Below, piece after piece: positions 43,101 through 58,100 of a DNA stretch of 64,000 nucleotides. The translations under genes were made by a program, and so were the position numbers. The DNA lies in NCBI RefSeq assembly GCF_018691265.1, contig NW_024881316.1:23909819-23973818 (forward strand), read 5' to 3'. The stretch's first letter is position 1. Each line of letters starts with the position of its first letter. The notes under the pieces were generated by a model that was given only the letters and a program-made list of their open reading frames with translations, searched no databases and was not told the origin of the DNA. This DNA is from Tyto alba (taxonomy: Eukaryota; Chordata; Aves; Strigiformes; Tytonidae).

Positions 43101-46100
43101 GCATTCATGAAATGGAAGAAGAGACTGAGAAGCTTAGATAGTGATGTAGGCACAAATGACACCGAGCATTTTATTCCTAAATACGGAAACTATGGTTAGA
43201 AGTCACATTATTCCTTCTTTCAGTAGCAGAAGACAAGGTTATGGCAAATGTAAGTTTTTAGCCCAGCAGCATATTTCAAGTGTGGAAATGGTGGGTGAAA
43301 GCTGGGAACTGTTCTCTCTGGTGTCCTTGCCATTATGTTAAGCCTCTTGATATTTTGGCAACAGGTGGGAGAATGTTGCTATAGGTTCTTGGATTTAGGT
43401 AGTTGTTAACAGATTGTTAACAGCTGTCAGGCTGGATTTCATCCATTCTAAAAGACAAAGGAGTTTTAGATGCCACTTTGCAGCATTAAAAGTAGAAGAA
43501 AGGGAGAGGGATCATTCTGAATTTAAGGAAATCCATACCTGCAAAGTCAAATACAGGATAGTCAGTGGCTCTCTAAAAGGGGCTTGATGTTCATTCATCA
43601 GTCATCAGGATGCCTACTGTCATACTGCTAAGGCCATCTTACTGTCAGTATCTACCTTTTATTGCAGGACAGGAATAGTCTTTTCAGGGACCTTTCTTTT
43701 CTGCTCTCAGTGACTCCAGTGGTGTTTACCCAGGTGGTTGTGGTAGATTGTGCCTCATTTTGGAGTGTTACAGGAACCTGGAAGGAAGAGGATGCTAAGG
43801 ATCTGAGTGTGGACCTTTTGATCCTCTGTCTTGCTAAATCTCTCTAAAATCCTAGTTAAGGTTAACATCTTCTAGAGTACATAAGGGCAGACCTGATATC
43901 AAAATTATTTGGGGCTTACATCCTGCTGCATCATTCCCTATTCTAAAGAGAATTCTTGTTTGGATGGAGATTAGCAACATGTATGTCTGACCATCTTGGT
44001 ATGTGCAGTCTTGTGTAACTACATGTTGCTGCATGCCAAACTAACCATCTGAGTATGAAGGTAGCTGCTAGCCTAAGTGTCATTTATATACTAATGCTGG
44101 AATGTTCAGCAGGGTCTGGCACTTCTCTGTCCAGATTGTTACTGGTGTATGTTTCCTTCCTAAGATGGAAGGGGTACCCCAAACCAGGAGTTTTTTTTTC
44201 TCCAGAGAAAAAGAAAATACACATTGACGTGTTGGAATTCAGAGCTTCAGGAAGATTTTTTTTATGAGGAGCCCAGGTAAAGGGCTCAGTGTAAGCAAAT
44301 AGTGACTGAAGAGGTGATAGTTTCCATCCCCAAGTAAAGTAATGAAAGGGTTTTTCTTCTTTTCCGGGAAGATATTGTAATTGTTTTGTCAGATATCTGA
44401 GTCACATATGAGTCTTGAGTCAGACATTCTCATTCACTTTAGAATATTGAATCAGGAGTGGGAAATTTGTTCTTGATGTCATTTTAATGAATGGCGTTTT
44501 CCAAAATTTTGTCACTTGCTTTCAACTGGAAGTACAGTCTGATTTTCTTTAGAATTCTACACTTTTTGAGTTGAAGTCACAGAGATAATGTTTTATGCCT
44601 TTTCCATGGCTCTCTAATAATCACCAAAAGATTAAGTCAGATGCAGTTTACCAGATTTTGCCTACATCTGGCCAGCTAAGGTAATTTTTGTTTGTGGATT
44701 TTCTGAGCTTGGTTATGAGGAGTCCCATGCTCTTCTGACACCCAGCAGACTTGACAATAAAAGATTTAGAGAAGATTGTATGCTCCAGTTACAACATGTG
44801 GATTCTGGATCATTATTTCTAGAAAGAGGCTGTTCTTCTCCAATTACTCCTGGTAATAAGAGCAATATATGCCCACCTGGATAAGTGGAGCATGTACTTG
44901 ACCTACGGCTTATGTAAATCTGAATCCTCTCTATCCTTGCTGTTTTTTATTGTATCTTGGTGATGAAGTTTTGATATGTGCATCCGTTCAGTTAAAAGTT
45001 CTTTCAGTGTATTTGCAGACCCTTCCCAAGTTTCTATTTGATCTTGCATCTGAATTGCACTTAAATCAGGTGCTAATCAGTCAGATTGTTCAGACCTCCA
45101 AAGGGAGGAATGATCACACAACCTGTAAGTCAAGGCTTGCGGTGTGTCTGTACAGTAATGTATATCTATCCCATTACAAGTAAATTTCACTATTTTTGAG
45201 GTTGTCTTTTGATTTCAATTGTACATTTATCAGAATGATGCTGAGATCATTGATTCCACAAAGGACTCTTAAATCTTTACTTTAGCATGCTCTGATTTTG
45301 CTGAGTACTGGGTAGTCATGTGGAATGCAAATGGATATGTGTTTATCACTTGAAGAAGCTGAGGAGGTTGTTAAACTGTAAATAGACTTTTCAAAGTTGT
45401 ACAGTCCACAGATCTCATCTTCTTTCCCATTTATCTTCTTATTTTTTTGCTTTGTTTTATAGTTTTTCATCAAAGAAAATTCAGAACTAGGTGTGGTTTG
45501 TACTTTCTCCTGTATCTCTGTAGATAACCACATAGGAGAGAGCCCTGAACTTGCTCTCTGAATAATGCTAAGTTTAAAAAAACTTGACTCTGGTTTCCAG
45601 ACAACAAAGATTATATATAAGGCTATGGATGTCTATAAATGTATTGAAGAGCTCACTTCTTCTTCCATGCTCACAGTTCCTTAATAAAATATATGATCAA
45701 TTAAAACCAATGCAGTTCTGTCTGGAGAGAAAGATTGAAACCAGTTTTGGGTTTTACAAATTCTGGGCTAGTCTGTTACCCAATACATTCAGAATTTCCT
45801 GCGTAATATACAGCTACTCTGCATCCACCCAGCAGCACTTCCTTTCCTGACTCTACCACAGACATGACCACTACATTACAGCTGTCAGAAGCCCTGTTGT
45901 GTAAAGTGAGTACACTGGTTCATTTTCTTTTCATGAATTTAAAGGACTTTTTTAGCCACCTAAAGATCTTCTCTAGAAAGAATAAATTTCCCTAACAACC
46001 AGTTATTGCAGTTGTTTAGATTAAATTTGAACAAAACATTGCCCGAACTGGAAGTTCACATAACCCTACTCTTAGTTAACACATGCACATTTGGGCTCTC

Positions 46101-49100
46101 ACCTGTGCCTTTAATAATTTTTATTGCCTATTACTGAAAATCTGAGCAAAGCTGAAAAAAATGCCATAAGGCTGTATCATCAGCTATAATAAAGCCCTGT
46201 GGGATTCCAAAATATACATATTTATTCGAGTAACTCACCTACCATGTTTTCTTCAAATTTTATTTAGATAAATAACATCTGGTTCTTGATACACTTGAAA
46301 TTAATGTATTCATGTTTCCTGTCAACTCATTTAATATATCTTTTGTCACCTGATAAAATAAGTAGGAAATTGATGCATGGAATATTTGAATACCGTTATA
46401 CGGCACTAGGGAATTTCAACCAGAAAAGATAGTGGGATTTTCCTTGTATTAGTCACACTGAATATGTTTGTTCCAGAAAAAACAGATGGAAAGCTTGTGG
46501 ATGGTCTATTAATACCTTGGGAAAATTCCTCAGTAACAAGTTCTTCTTCAGTAATAACTATCCCTATTACATTGCCAACATCAGTAATTTATTAATTTAT
46601 TTGCCACATAAACAGTCAGTTCTGGTAAATGAGGAGTAATGCTACATTTTAAGTCCTTGATTTGTTTTTTATTTTTATTCAGGACCTGCTCTTCTCTTTT
46701 AATTTTATATGCCACAGTTTTCAGATTATGTTCTCAAGTTTTTCCTGTATTGCATCTGAAAGTTTTCTTCTTGCAATGTACTGATTTAATATAGTCATCT
46801 TCCTGTAATTTTTAAAATGAAATACATCAAATATGGCCTAGTAATGAAAGGGCAAGAAAGGAAGCCAGGACAACTGGGTTTTATTTCTCCCTTTCCTGCA
46901 GATGTATGTCTGACCTTTAGTTATACTAAATGTATTTTCTGATTTGCTTCCTCTACTACATGTTTGCAGGTCATTGTGGACATATACATATATCTGATTT
47001 AAAACCAAACCAAACCAAACAAGCTATTCTGTACATGTATTTCCACTTTGTATAAGATAAATATATGAGGGACATTTGTGATGAACATTTACCACTTCTG
47101 TAATCCAAGGACAGGTGTGTGCATAAACTAGAAGTGATCTAGTGTGAAGTTGGTAGAGGGTAGACTCTCAGTGTGTTACATGACTTGAAACACAGGGCTA
47201 CACTGAGGTGGCAATGTGAAAGGAGCCAGGAATCCCCCAGTCACATTTCTCATCCCTTCCCATTATCGCTTTCCAAACTTGTGTTGCTTTTCTCTACTGA
47301 TTAACATGCTGGTAATGAGCACAGAACAGTAATCTGAGGAGAAGAAAATAATTAGGAAATAATTATTAAAAGAAAATATTAGGAAAATAATAAGGAAGGA
47401 AGCCTTCAAGGAATGCCAAAAAGATCACACAATGAAGAGAGCTGTATTTCAGAAGTGAGGATGTCAGTAGATAACATGAAATTTGATTTAAAACAGCCTA
47501 ATTGAATTAAGCCTCACAGTGAAATGAAATTTAATAAAGCCTTATTTTGCTATGTAAATAAAAAGAGAAAACATAAAGAAGTAGGCCTGATGTGCAAGTG
47601 AATTAAGGCAGTATTAATATAGTCAAGGTTAGGTTCCAAAACCAAATTAATGTTTTCTTACGCTTTCTGTAACAAAGCTGGTGCTGAACATAGGCCATAA
47701 GCAAATGGTTAATGGGGATACACTGTGTTTTAGGGTGGAAGCAAACCTCAGAAACCTCACTTCATTTGGAGACGAATTGGTAATTTCTGTTCCAAAATTA
47801 TGAAAGAAATGGCATAGGGTATAGTAAACCTTTACAAAATAATAGATTACACTAGATTGACTGCATCATCTTTGAAAAGATTACTGGTTTTCTAAGTAAG
47901 AATGAGCAGATATAATCTTCAAGCTTCAGGAAAGTGTTTGAAATTGTTTGATGTGTGATATTATTAGTATTTTAGAGAAATTGAAGTTTAACAGAAGAAT
48001 TTTCATGTGCAGTTGACTGAACGGGAAAGGTCTGAGACAGGAAAACTGGCAGCAAAGTTACTTAAGTTTTAGTCATGTGATTAATACCATTTATTTGTAT
48101 TCACAGACCTGTGTCAGTGCCATAAGGAGCAAGTTGCTATGTTTATTGATGGAAAGTTTTGATGACCAGTAGTTTCTTACAATAGAACAGGAAAGAAACC
48201 TTAGTTAATCTGTGCTGCCTCAGTTAACAGTAAAGCACAGGTGAAGTACCAGAAAATTGATGAAATGCTGAAAACCCTGGCTACAAAGAATTACTTCTTG
48301 TTCCAAATGTTCTGAGTTTTCTCTTGTATTTGTAGAAACAAAGCCATCCTTTTAGTTTTAGCAAAGCAAGTTAATAATTTTTATGGCATAACTGAGTTAC
48401 AGTCAGTGTAACAAATTACTGTAGACATACATTTATTTTTGATCACATGTAACTTTTGAAGGAGGTCTGAGATAATGTCATGGACCTGAACAGTTCCTAA
48501 CATTTAGTACCAAATGAAAGGTAGTCGTTTTTATCTATATGAAAGCAAAGATTAAATAACAATAATAACAGTAGTTTTTGAAAATCGTATCCATTAGAAT
48601 CATTAATAAAACTTAAATCTCTGACAGGTTAGATTTCCAAGCCTTATTTAGTTGTTTGACTTTCTGTATTACTATGCTTTTATTTTATGCTGTGTCTTAA
48701 GTACACTCGTATAGCAGATCATATTTCAGAGTATATGCAAGTCCATATAAAACAGTAATGCATTGTTTTTATTGACACATGCAGTTCTAGAGTCAAAGTG
48801 AAGTGAGATGAAGTGGTGAGAAAGACATATTAATACCAGATGTGGAAAATAATATGTGAGAATTCCTTCCTGGAAAGTATGATTTTTAAAAAAGTTTCAT
48901 TTTCTAATATATACTTGAAAGTAACTTTAAACAGAAATTAAGAAAGCCAGACTTCTGCTGGTTTAACATCCTTTAGTTCTTATTTTATGTATGGAACAAA
49001 GACAACTAAACACACCTTTATCAACATATTTCCATGAGAGGAGTCCTAGGGACTATTTTGGCAATGCTCCAGGTTTAAACATGTGCTGACGTGTCATGAT

Positions 49101-52100
49101 CTGAAATGGCAGAAGCTGTTGTGTTCTTGAATGAACAGTTCAATCCTAAAGATTCTGCAGAAGATGCAAGGGTGTAGCCCCAATGTTAACTGCTCCCGAC
49201 AAATCTCCACAAAGTTTGCAAAAGCAGTCAAGGCATGGCAACCTTTGAGGGACACACAGTCAGAAAGAGGAAGAGAATTATGAAATGCTGCATATACTTT
49301 TGCTGCTTTTAAGAACCCTAAATGGAAACTAAGAAACTCTAGTGTCATTTTCAATTATAGCTAAGGACATATTAAAGATATGTTAAAGATTAGATCATAC
49401 AGACGGGGGTTTGAGTTGCAGATTTTTTTTCTCTCAGGAGTATTTCATGACAGCTCTGTGCTTTTTTCCTGCATGTTTTTTTCCATTGCACAGTAGCCCT
49501 TCCTTAGGCCATAGAAAGTCTGAATAATCCACTGTGCTGTATTGGAGCTACAGCCTGTGTAGTAATATGTTAAAAGACATTATATTTCCTGTTTATTTCA
49601 CTATAGAAATAGAATACTGATACTAATACACCATACTGAAGCCATTATTCCTCTAGCTTAGTACAGAAATGTCTCTGCCTTCTTCACAAATAAATAGGGT
49701 TTGATGGGACCAGAAGGCTCATTTGGTCTACCTGGAGTTCCTGGGCCTAAGGTAAGTGTTTGTGTTAATTTGTTTGTGATGCTGATAATATTTTATTATA
49801 TTGAATATTGGTGAGTATCTGTATGATGCTCCCTATATTACCTTATATGATAGTTCAGTCTCAAGAGAGCTTAATATAGCTCAGTAAATGGTGCCTGTCA
49901 TCCCATGAGGTTTGGAACAATTGCAGAAGCGGTCATGAGACTTTGTTTCAGCTTCACAGTCCTGGAAAATGTTCTGCAATGCTGGGAGCCAGATAATTCT
50001 CAGTATACATCAGAACTTTCTGCCCATGTTACATTTATTTATATTTTAATTGTGTTAAATAACAGTACGTGCTGCTTTTTCCATCCAAAGAGCCAAATTT
50101 ATTTCAGATGTAACTTTATTGATTGTACTGCAGCTACAGCAAGAATTAATTTGACCCATGCTCTCAGAAACTAAAATAGATACTATAAATCCAGATCTGT
50201 TAGTGTAACCTTTTAATTTAATCCAAAATGAGTTTTGGCCAGTAAGCACTGAACTGTATGTCCTAGAGAATATTTAGGAATATAGAATCCATTTCTCGAA
50301 CTTTGTATTTACATTTAGCTCCATTTCCAGCCATACGTTATTTTGTATCCAAAAGTATGTAAGTACTTACTTAAAATTGTATACCGAAGGTAACATTCTT
50401 TAAAGTGATCAATGTTTGCTGTGGTCAACAAGATTTAGTATTTATGAAATGACTAAAAATTAATTAGCTTTATTTTCATTTGTGAAAAATGCTTTTGATT
50501 TGTATATTTATCTCTCATTCAGAATATAAGCCGATTCTTACAGAATCATTCTTAATAAGCTTGTTCTTATGGAAGAGCATCATGAAGTAATCAATAATCC
50601 TTAGATTTTAATGAAAATCCTCATACCGGATATATGCCTAATTCCACAGGCTACAATAAAAACTGAAGCATAAATAAATAAATAAACATAAATAAATATT
50701 TTGGCTCAGACAAGTCTGAGGATTATCAGAGTTTTATTAAATAAGATGGTGGAAATGTGAAGTCGGCACACACAAACATGGTGTGACTGGGCAAGGGAAG
50801 TGAGGCAGGTGGGGAAAGGACAGGTGAGCAGAGGCTGGCAGATCACACTGTGTTGTCAGTATCTCATCTTTCCTGAAAGAAGGTTGAAATTTTGAGTTTC
50901 CTGTAAGGGAGCAGAACTTTAGCCTTTTTGTCATTACCTGTACCTGTTTTTAAGAACCAGTTTCCCACCAGTGTCTGTTTATGTTTGCTAGTCATACCAC
51001 ATGTGACAAAACATACTGATGTATCAGCCACACTCTTATATTGTTATATAGGGTGATAAAGGTGAACCCGGAATACAGGGGAAGCCAGGATCATCAGGAG
51101 CCAAGGTAAATATGAATCTGGAAGTATTCTAGTTAAAGAAGGGATTGATTTACTTTTCCATGTTTTACTGATTTTCCACAATTAGTTACAAGGCAGTTTG
51201 TTTCAAAATAAAACAGTAGTTAACTTAGAATTGCATCAGAATCCATCTGATCGCTTACTCTTACTAATTTTATACTAAACTTAGGCAATGTAAGTCAGCT
51301 GTTCATGAAGTTCAAACCTGCAAACATTGGCATTACTTCAGATAGTTTGATTTGTATAATTCTGAAAACTCAACATCAACTGTATTAAAAGGCTATTAAA
51401 AAAGGTTGCTACTAAAAAATTGAGGTTAAGAATTAGGGGTCCTTTTTGTGGCTTCGCTGTATTCAACAACCCTTCAGAAATTTTCCAGACATTTCAATTG
51501 TCCTCAGTTATAAAGTTTCAAAATATCATAATCAAAGCATATCATGAGAAAACATGTAATATTCATTTTTACACACAGCACATCACTGACACAGACCTAT
51601 TGTATTATTCAGGGAGAACTAGGAGTACCAGGTGCTCCAGGTGAACCAGGATACCCAGGTATTCCTGGTACCCAGGGTATAAAGGTAAGTATTTTTTCCA
51701 GTTTTACATTAATTGCATCTTTTATTTTAAGTGCTTTTCTTATAAGTGATCATTATTATCCTTTTTCTAAATACATCATCATTATTAGAGAATAGTTAGG
51801 ATATTTTTAAAGGACCATTCTTTAGAAAAACAATCATTTCTCCTAGGGAGGAGAGAATGTCCAAAATGGAGAAACTGCCAACATAAAATGCTACAACATA
51901 AGTTTTAATGAAATGTAGTATTACCAACAGTTTAGAGAACCACCTTTTGAAGGATGAAGCCCTTCATAAAAAGGCATTACAGAAGTAGGGATGGATCAGG
52001 TACTTCACTGTGGAAAGAAATGTTGAAGGGTAAAGAAGCAGTAAGTTAGAAAGGTGGTGTCATATTTAACATTTTATGAAAATCCCATGCAGAGGTATTC

Positions 52101-55100
52101 CAGTAGACTTCAGCTTCTGCTCCAGAAGGGCACAGGTTTTGTGTATGTCCAGTATCATATATGCAAGCCATGTATGGATGTCTTAGGTATGCTAGAGTAA
52201 TTCAGATGTCATTAGACACATATGGGGGTGCCTTGGGTTGCCTAGAGCATCTTAAAAGCCTATGTTTAGACAACTGAATCCAGTCCCCGGTCAATGGAAG
52301 CTAGAGGATGGTTATCTCAGCTAAATGAGATAATGGAACCTGAGTTCCATTTCCAAGACAAGATGTAGAAAAATTAGTTTTCTGACTAGTTTCAAAACAG
52401 TGATTTCTAGAACACATAAGGACCAGTATTTCCTGGCTTAAGTCTTTCGAAATTTACTGCAGCCCAATGGAAGTGTGACTTAAGTCAGCATCATAACAAT
52501 AATTTAATTAGTTTCATTATCACCATATATTCAGTTTAAATATCTAAGAGTCATATAAGATACATGTACGAAGACAGTAATATTGATTTTAAGAAGGGAG
52601 ATTTTGTTAAATTTATGGAACCTCTATGAATTTTAAACTGAATAAGCTTTTGCAAAACTCATTATTCATTTTATATGAAGATGCAAGTCAGAATATATAT
52701 TGCTGGTTAGCTGGAGCTACAAGTGGTAAGTATGACAAGCTCCTGAATTATTCTGGGAAAAAAAAGTGCAATTTGGGCATCTGACAGTAAAAATTAAGAA
52801 ATTAAGTCTTTCAGCTATAGCTTATTTTAAAACTTGAAACCTAATATTTTACATTCAAGTACAGTACAACCAAATACAGCGGGCATAAATGCCCTCATCT
52901 TCTGGGAATTTTGATCAGGAAAATATTTGCCATGGCAAAAATATCCTCTTTACTACTGCTTAGCATTTAACTAAGCATTCTGTTTCTCAAAAAAAACAAC
53001 CAAACACACACATGTTTGGCTCTTACAAGAAGACTGGCAAAACAGATCCAAAAAACTCCATCCCAATTCATTTCTTTATTAAATGCAGTTTTGTACCTCA
53101 CCCACAGATCTGTCTTTTGTTTCATGAGTTGCTATGTTCTCAGCCCAATATTTTGATTCAAATCCATTTAAATAGTCACACTGATTTAAGAATTCAGAGT
53201 TAGGGCAGGAGCCATCTCCCATAACTTTAAGTTTTCTTTCCAATCAATGAAGAGAGAGGCACATTCTGGGAGTACATATTTTATACCTCTCATTAGTTGG
53301 CATCAATAGTTTTCAAGATCAGCCTGTTTCTTTCCAGTGTCAATTAGATGGTGTTCAGACAACTTGATAAACCTTGATGCTTGCCTTTTAAGTTCCATTT
53401 GCACCATCTGATTGCCAATCACCCAGCTAATGTTTATTTACTATAAACATTTCAATGAAGGTCAAAAGGACTGGGTGGAAGTGTAATTTAGTCGTTACAC
53501 AGTTTTGAGTAAATCTAAATACAGTTTTTCTTTTCTGATCAAAAAAATATTTTTTTCTTTGGTGTGCTATATATAATTTCTGCATTCAGTGGGGTTATAG
53601 TGTTACAGAAATTTTTTATACTCTATTTTCTGTGAGTGAAGGCAAGCATACTTAGTGGTTAACATTCAGATGAAATTTAACCCATCAGAAATACTGCCTC
53701 CCTCCTTGCTTATAACCTCTCCACTCCCATACACTGAGTAGATAAGATCCTGCTGGATTTGCCACCTCTGTGTTGTGTTTTTCAATTTTAACTTGGTATA
53801 TGAGTATCCACTTTTCTTGTTGATAGTTCTTTCTAGGACAGATTCCCTTCTTAGTATAACTTTCTGTACTTTTCTCACTGTTGGTGTACATGGGGATAAA
53901 GTGATTTGGTTTTATTCAGTATAAATAAAAGCTATTAGATGCTTCTCTTGTGTTTACTGTGTTAAATTAAAACACAGACTACTTCTTTGAAACGAATCAT
54001 GGTACAATGGACTTTTCTTCTAATATTTTGCAGGGGGACAAAGGAAACCAAGGTGAAATTGGTATCCAGGTATATCAAGTTTTTTTCTAATTAAGTCATC
54101 TGGCAACACTATTAGTACAAGTCTTAGGTGTTAATTCAGAAGCTTTTTTTAAAGATTAAGCTCCATGGAAGGTTTGCTTTAAGAACAACAGCAGTGAACT
54201 CTAACTCTTCTTTGAGGAAAACTGCCCAGACTGCTTAGTAGGAATTTCCAGCTGCGTTTCTGAGGTTGAGCAGACTACTGTCATTTTGTGCAGAGCTGTG
54301 TGGTCCTAGCAGTGGTGCAGGCTGGGGGATGTGGGTGGTTGTGCTGCTGCCCCAGGGGGATGGGACATGACCCAGCACTGCCCCAGGATGGGTTCTGTCC
54401 CTCCCTGCTCCAGGCATGGTGGGATCACATAGTCGCTCACAGTCAAAGTAAGGTCACTTGGCCTCTGCCTACCTACTGTATTATAGTAAGTGAGATTTCC
54501 TCCTTGTTATCTAAAAGTCATGGAAATACCTACAAGAAAAAGGAGAGTATCATGTCACTACTCAGATCCTAATTTGACTTCTCTGTGTATTTAGAAATTC
54601 TGTCGTTCTGCACAGTTTCTGTTCTAAACTCTTCAAGAGTAACTTCTCAGATTGATTGAGACTGGTTTAGGATGAGACTTTAGGGTTTACCTCTTTGTGC
54701 TATTTTTGATAGTTTAATTATATCTCTCAGACAGATGCATATTTTAAGAAAATGTGCTTTTTTTTTTCTGAAGGGATTGAAAGGAGAAAAAGGAAGACAA
54801 GGAAATCCAGGCTTGCAGGTACTGTTAAAATAGTGATCCTACTTCAAGAGAGCCATGATTCATATTTGCTTCTTAAGATTACTTCCATCATCATGGATAG
54901 TTCTTTGCATCAAGTGAAATATATTTATGTATAACGTGATTACATAGTTATATAAATTACCTCTTAAAGAACCTTAATGTTTTTTAAAAAACAAATGCTA
55001 CACATACAGAGAAGATGGAACCACACTTTTCTCGGCTGTGAACAGTGGAAGAACAAGAGGAAATGGACGTAAGTTGGAACACAGGAACTCCCAACTCGAT

Positions 55101-58100
55101 ATATGGGAAAAGCATTTTGCTTTGAGGGTGGTGAAACACTGGAGAGAAGGTTGATCACAGAGGCTGTGGCAAAACCTGTCTGGACAGGGCCCTGAGCAGC
55201 CTGCTCTAGCAGGATCTGTTCTGAAAAGGAAGTCGAACCTATGGAGGCCCCTTCCTACCTACATGTTTCTGAGGTTCTAGGATATTATCTCTTGAGAAGC
55301 AGAACGGAAGTACATTGTTCTGGAGTATTTTATTAAATCCTTAGTTATGGACAATTGTCATGTAACAATTATAAATAACATAAAATGCAGATAATAGTAC
55401 AAAGTGGCTTTTGAGTAAAGGTTATAAGAGCGATGCTTGAGATGTTAAGATTTTGCATGTACCATGCCACATTTTCATGTAGTTCATTACCTCCTAGGAG
55501 TACTGGGAGTCATTATTGACATCTTCTGTGCTCATAAATTACAGATGTTTCCTGTTTCAGCTGCAAATCAGTGAGATCCAGTTGTTTCTCTTTAACTCTG
55601 GGCCAATGTATTTTGATTGTGTCATAGTTGGCTATCTTGTTATACCGCAGAAAATAATAGTTAGTATTTATAAATACTTGTTAACTACATAATCTACGCC
55701 GTGTCTAAACAGAGAAGTATTTGTTAGAGGTACATATCTAAAACTAGACTTGAAAGGAAGTCACAGTTGCTTTTTTCAGAATTACAACATCAATACAGCT
55801 GCCTGTCTAGCCAGAAGGAGCTGGTTCCAGTGGAGCATGGGCAGAAGATCTAGATTGTATGTTAGCCTAGTTTTATTGCCCTCAGCGGTACGTGGGTTGA
55901 CAGGAGTCAGTAGTAAAGCTGAGCAGATATTTTTGAAAAGAAGTAGTTTAAACTAAAAGGTCAATCATTGGTTTTAACCAAATGTAATGTCCTACTCTAA
56001 CATTTTACAAATGAAACTTTCTGGTTTTTTTCTTTCCTTTTGCAAATAATGGACACATTTGTCATATATTTATTATTTTAATTATAAGGTAAAACAAATT
56101 GATAGTGAAAGAAAAGTTGTTTTGTTTTTTGTTTTTTTTTTTTTTCAGATAGAATGATGCAACTGAATTGCTGTTGTTTGCTCGGTTTTTCTTTTGGACA
56201 AAGCTGAAAAAATAGTACAGTCTGTGTCTATAATTGTTTCCCATGCTTATCTAATTTGGTCAGCAGCCAAAAAATCATGCATTCCGACACTTCTGGTAGA
56301 CAGTGCTAGGTCCTTCCAAGGTTTCTCAAGCCTCCAGGACTTCTCAAAAACACTATACAGAGTCCCTTGTCCACAGGAGTATATCTGAAAAGTGAAAAAG
56401 CCTGTACTGAATGACTTGCCATGGAACTTATTGATCATTAACACCATTGAACCATTTGGCAGAAATGACACCAAAACCATTTCCCAACATGCAAAGTCTG
56501 GTTTACAAACTAAGTTTGTATTTCAAAGGCTCTGAACTTGTTTTTTGTCTAGTAAGACAGTATTAAACAGGTAGAATCAGGAGTTTCCTTTTACTACAAC
56601 GCCAAATTTTGTCTTCTGTAGGGTGAAAAAGGTTTTGTCTATATGCCTATATGATGTCTATTTGTTTGTAGTATGTATGATATATTCCCAATTTATCCTT
56701 TTGGTATATGATATTAATCCATAATATCATGTGTTAATTAACACTAAAGTGTTAATTCACAATCATATACATTTTTCATCCTTATATGCAGTTTGGTTTT
56801 TTATACAAATAGCAATCACAGAACCTTTAAAAATTGACTTTTGTGATTAATTATTGAGAACAAAGGACAAAAATATTATTTTTTGATTCCAAGTAATTTG
56901 GCTCAACTTGCTTTATTAATTTGTTTTTTCATATTAATTCCTAAAGGGAGTAGAAGGATTGAGTGGAGAACAAGGAGAGGTAAGTATTTTGTAATTACAA
57001 ATGCAGTATTACAAAATTATTCCATTTATTTCTGCAAATTATGTGATCTTTAAAATTTGTTTTTACAGTCTTACTTTTGTACTCACATGTCTATAAGTAA
57101 CAGAAGAGAAATGAATTAAGAAATATCAGAGAACAGAAAGAAGTATTAGTTAAAAAGAGACATAGTGAAATACATATTTCATGAAATGAAAGATTAAAAG
57201 AAACAATTAAAGCCAAGTATATAAGATAATTAAGCAAACAAACAAAACTGAGGAGCTAGTTGAAGAAAGGACATAATTAAATAAAATAAAATCTAGAGAT
57301 TCTAAGTTCATTGAAAAATAAAAATGTATTTGTAAGAGAATACAGAATACTTGATCAAAATTATCCATATTGTTCAGCAGCAGCCAATAATAGCAAGTCA
57401 GGATGAAAAAGTAAGGAACAGGATACACAAAGATCCTTCACCTTACATACCTTTACTCTTTTTGGCAGTCAAGAAATTAGGGGCATTTAAGCTAGAGGTC
57501 AAGGCCATTGCATTTAATGTCAATCTTTAATTTGCTTAATTCCTTTTGAATTGTGCTGATATACTGTACTTTTAGCTTCCATAAAAGTCTTCCACAGCTG
57601 AACTATTTGACTTGTGTGTTTTAACCTTCACTAGGGAGATTTCTTTGTGTGCCTTTATTTCAAAGCTAAAGAAGAGGAATATGATGAAGCCTTTACAAAG
57701 ATTTTTTTTTTAGAGGATTCTGTCTTTGAGACTGACTGAGAAAATGCAGGGCAGAATTGTTTTTCTCTCCTACTAAGTTTATACAGGCGTAATTCAACTC
57801 AGCCTCAAACCTGAGGGGCATAAGGGGAAGCTGCTTGGACTACTCTTGGTCTGTCTGAAACTACATTTGTTGGTCTCCAGGATATTTTTAGGAGTCCCAT
57901 CTTGTTTTGTTTTGTTTTTTTTTTTTTTTTTTCCCTTGTGTTTGGCCAATGCAGATACATTTATGGCCAGACCTTTTCATCTTTGTGTTACATGGTGTTA
58001 ACAAATTTGTATTTAAAAAATTAACTTTGTTAGTTAATTTTTATTTTTTCCAATATTTAGGGAAATCAGGGTACACTCTGTCCCATTAATATAATTCTCC

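Larger units (their letters stand above)
54819..56946 (+). other. COL21A1: COL21A1 intron 16
   Basis: GT-AG intron of 2,128 bp. It contains a sense CR1 piece, an eroded exon-like GEKG segment after a good acceptor (56622), and a cluster of inverted repeats (56708-56744). Confidence 0.8.
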
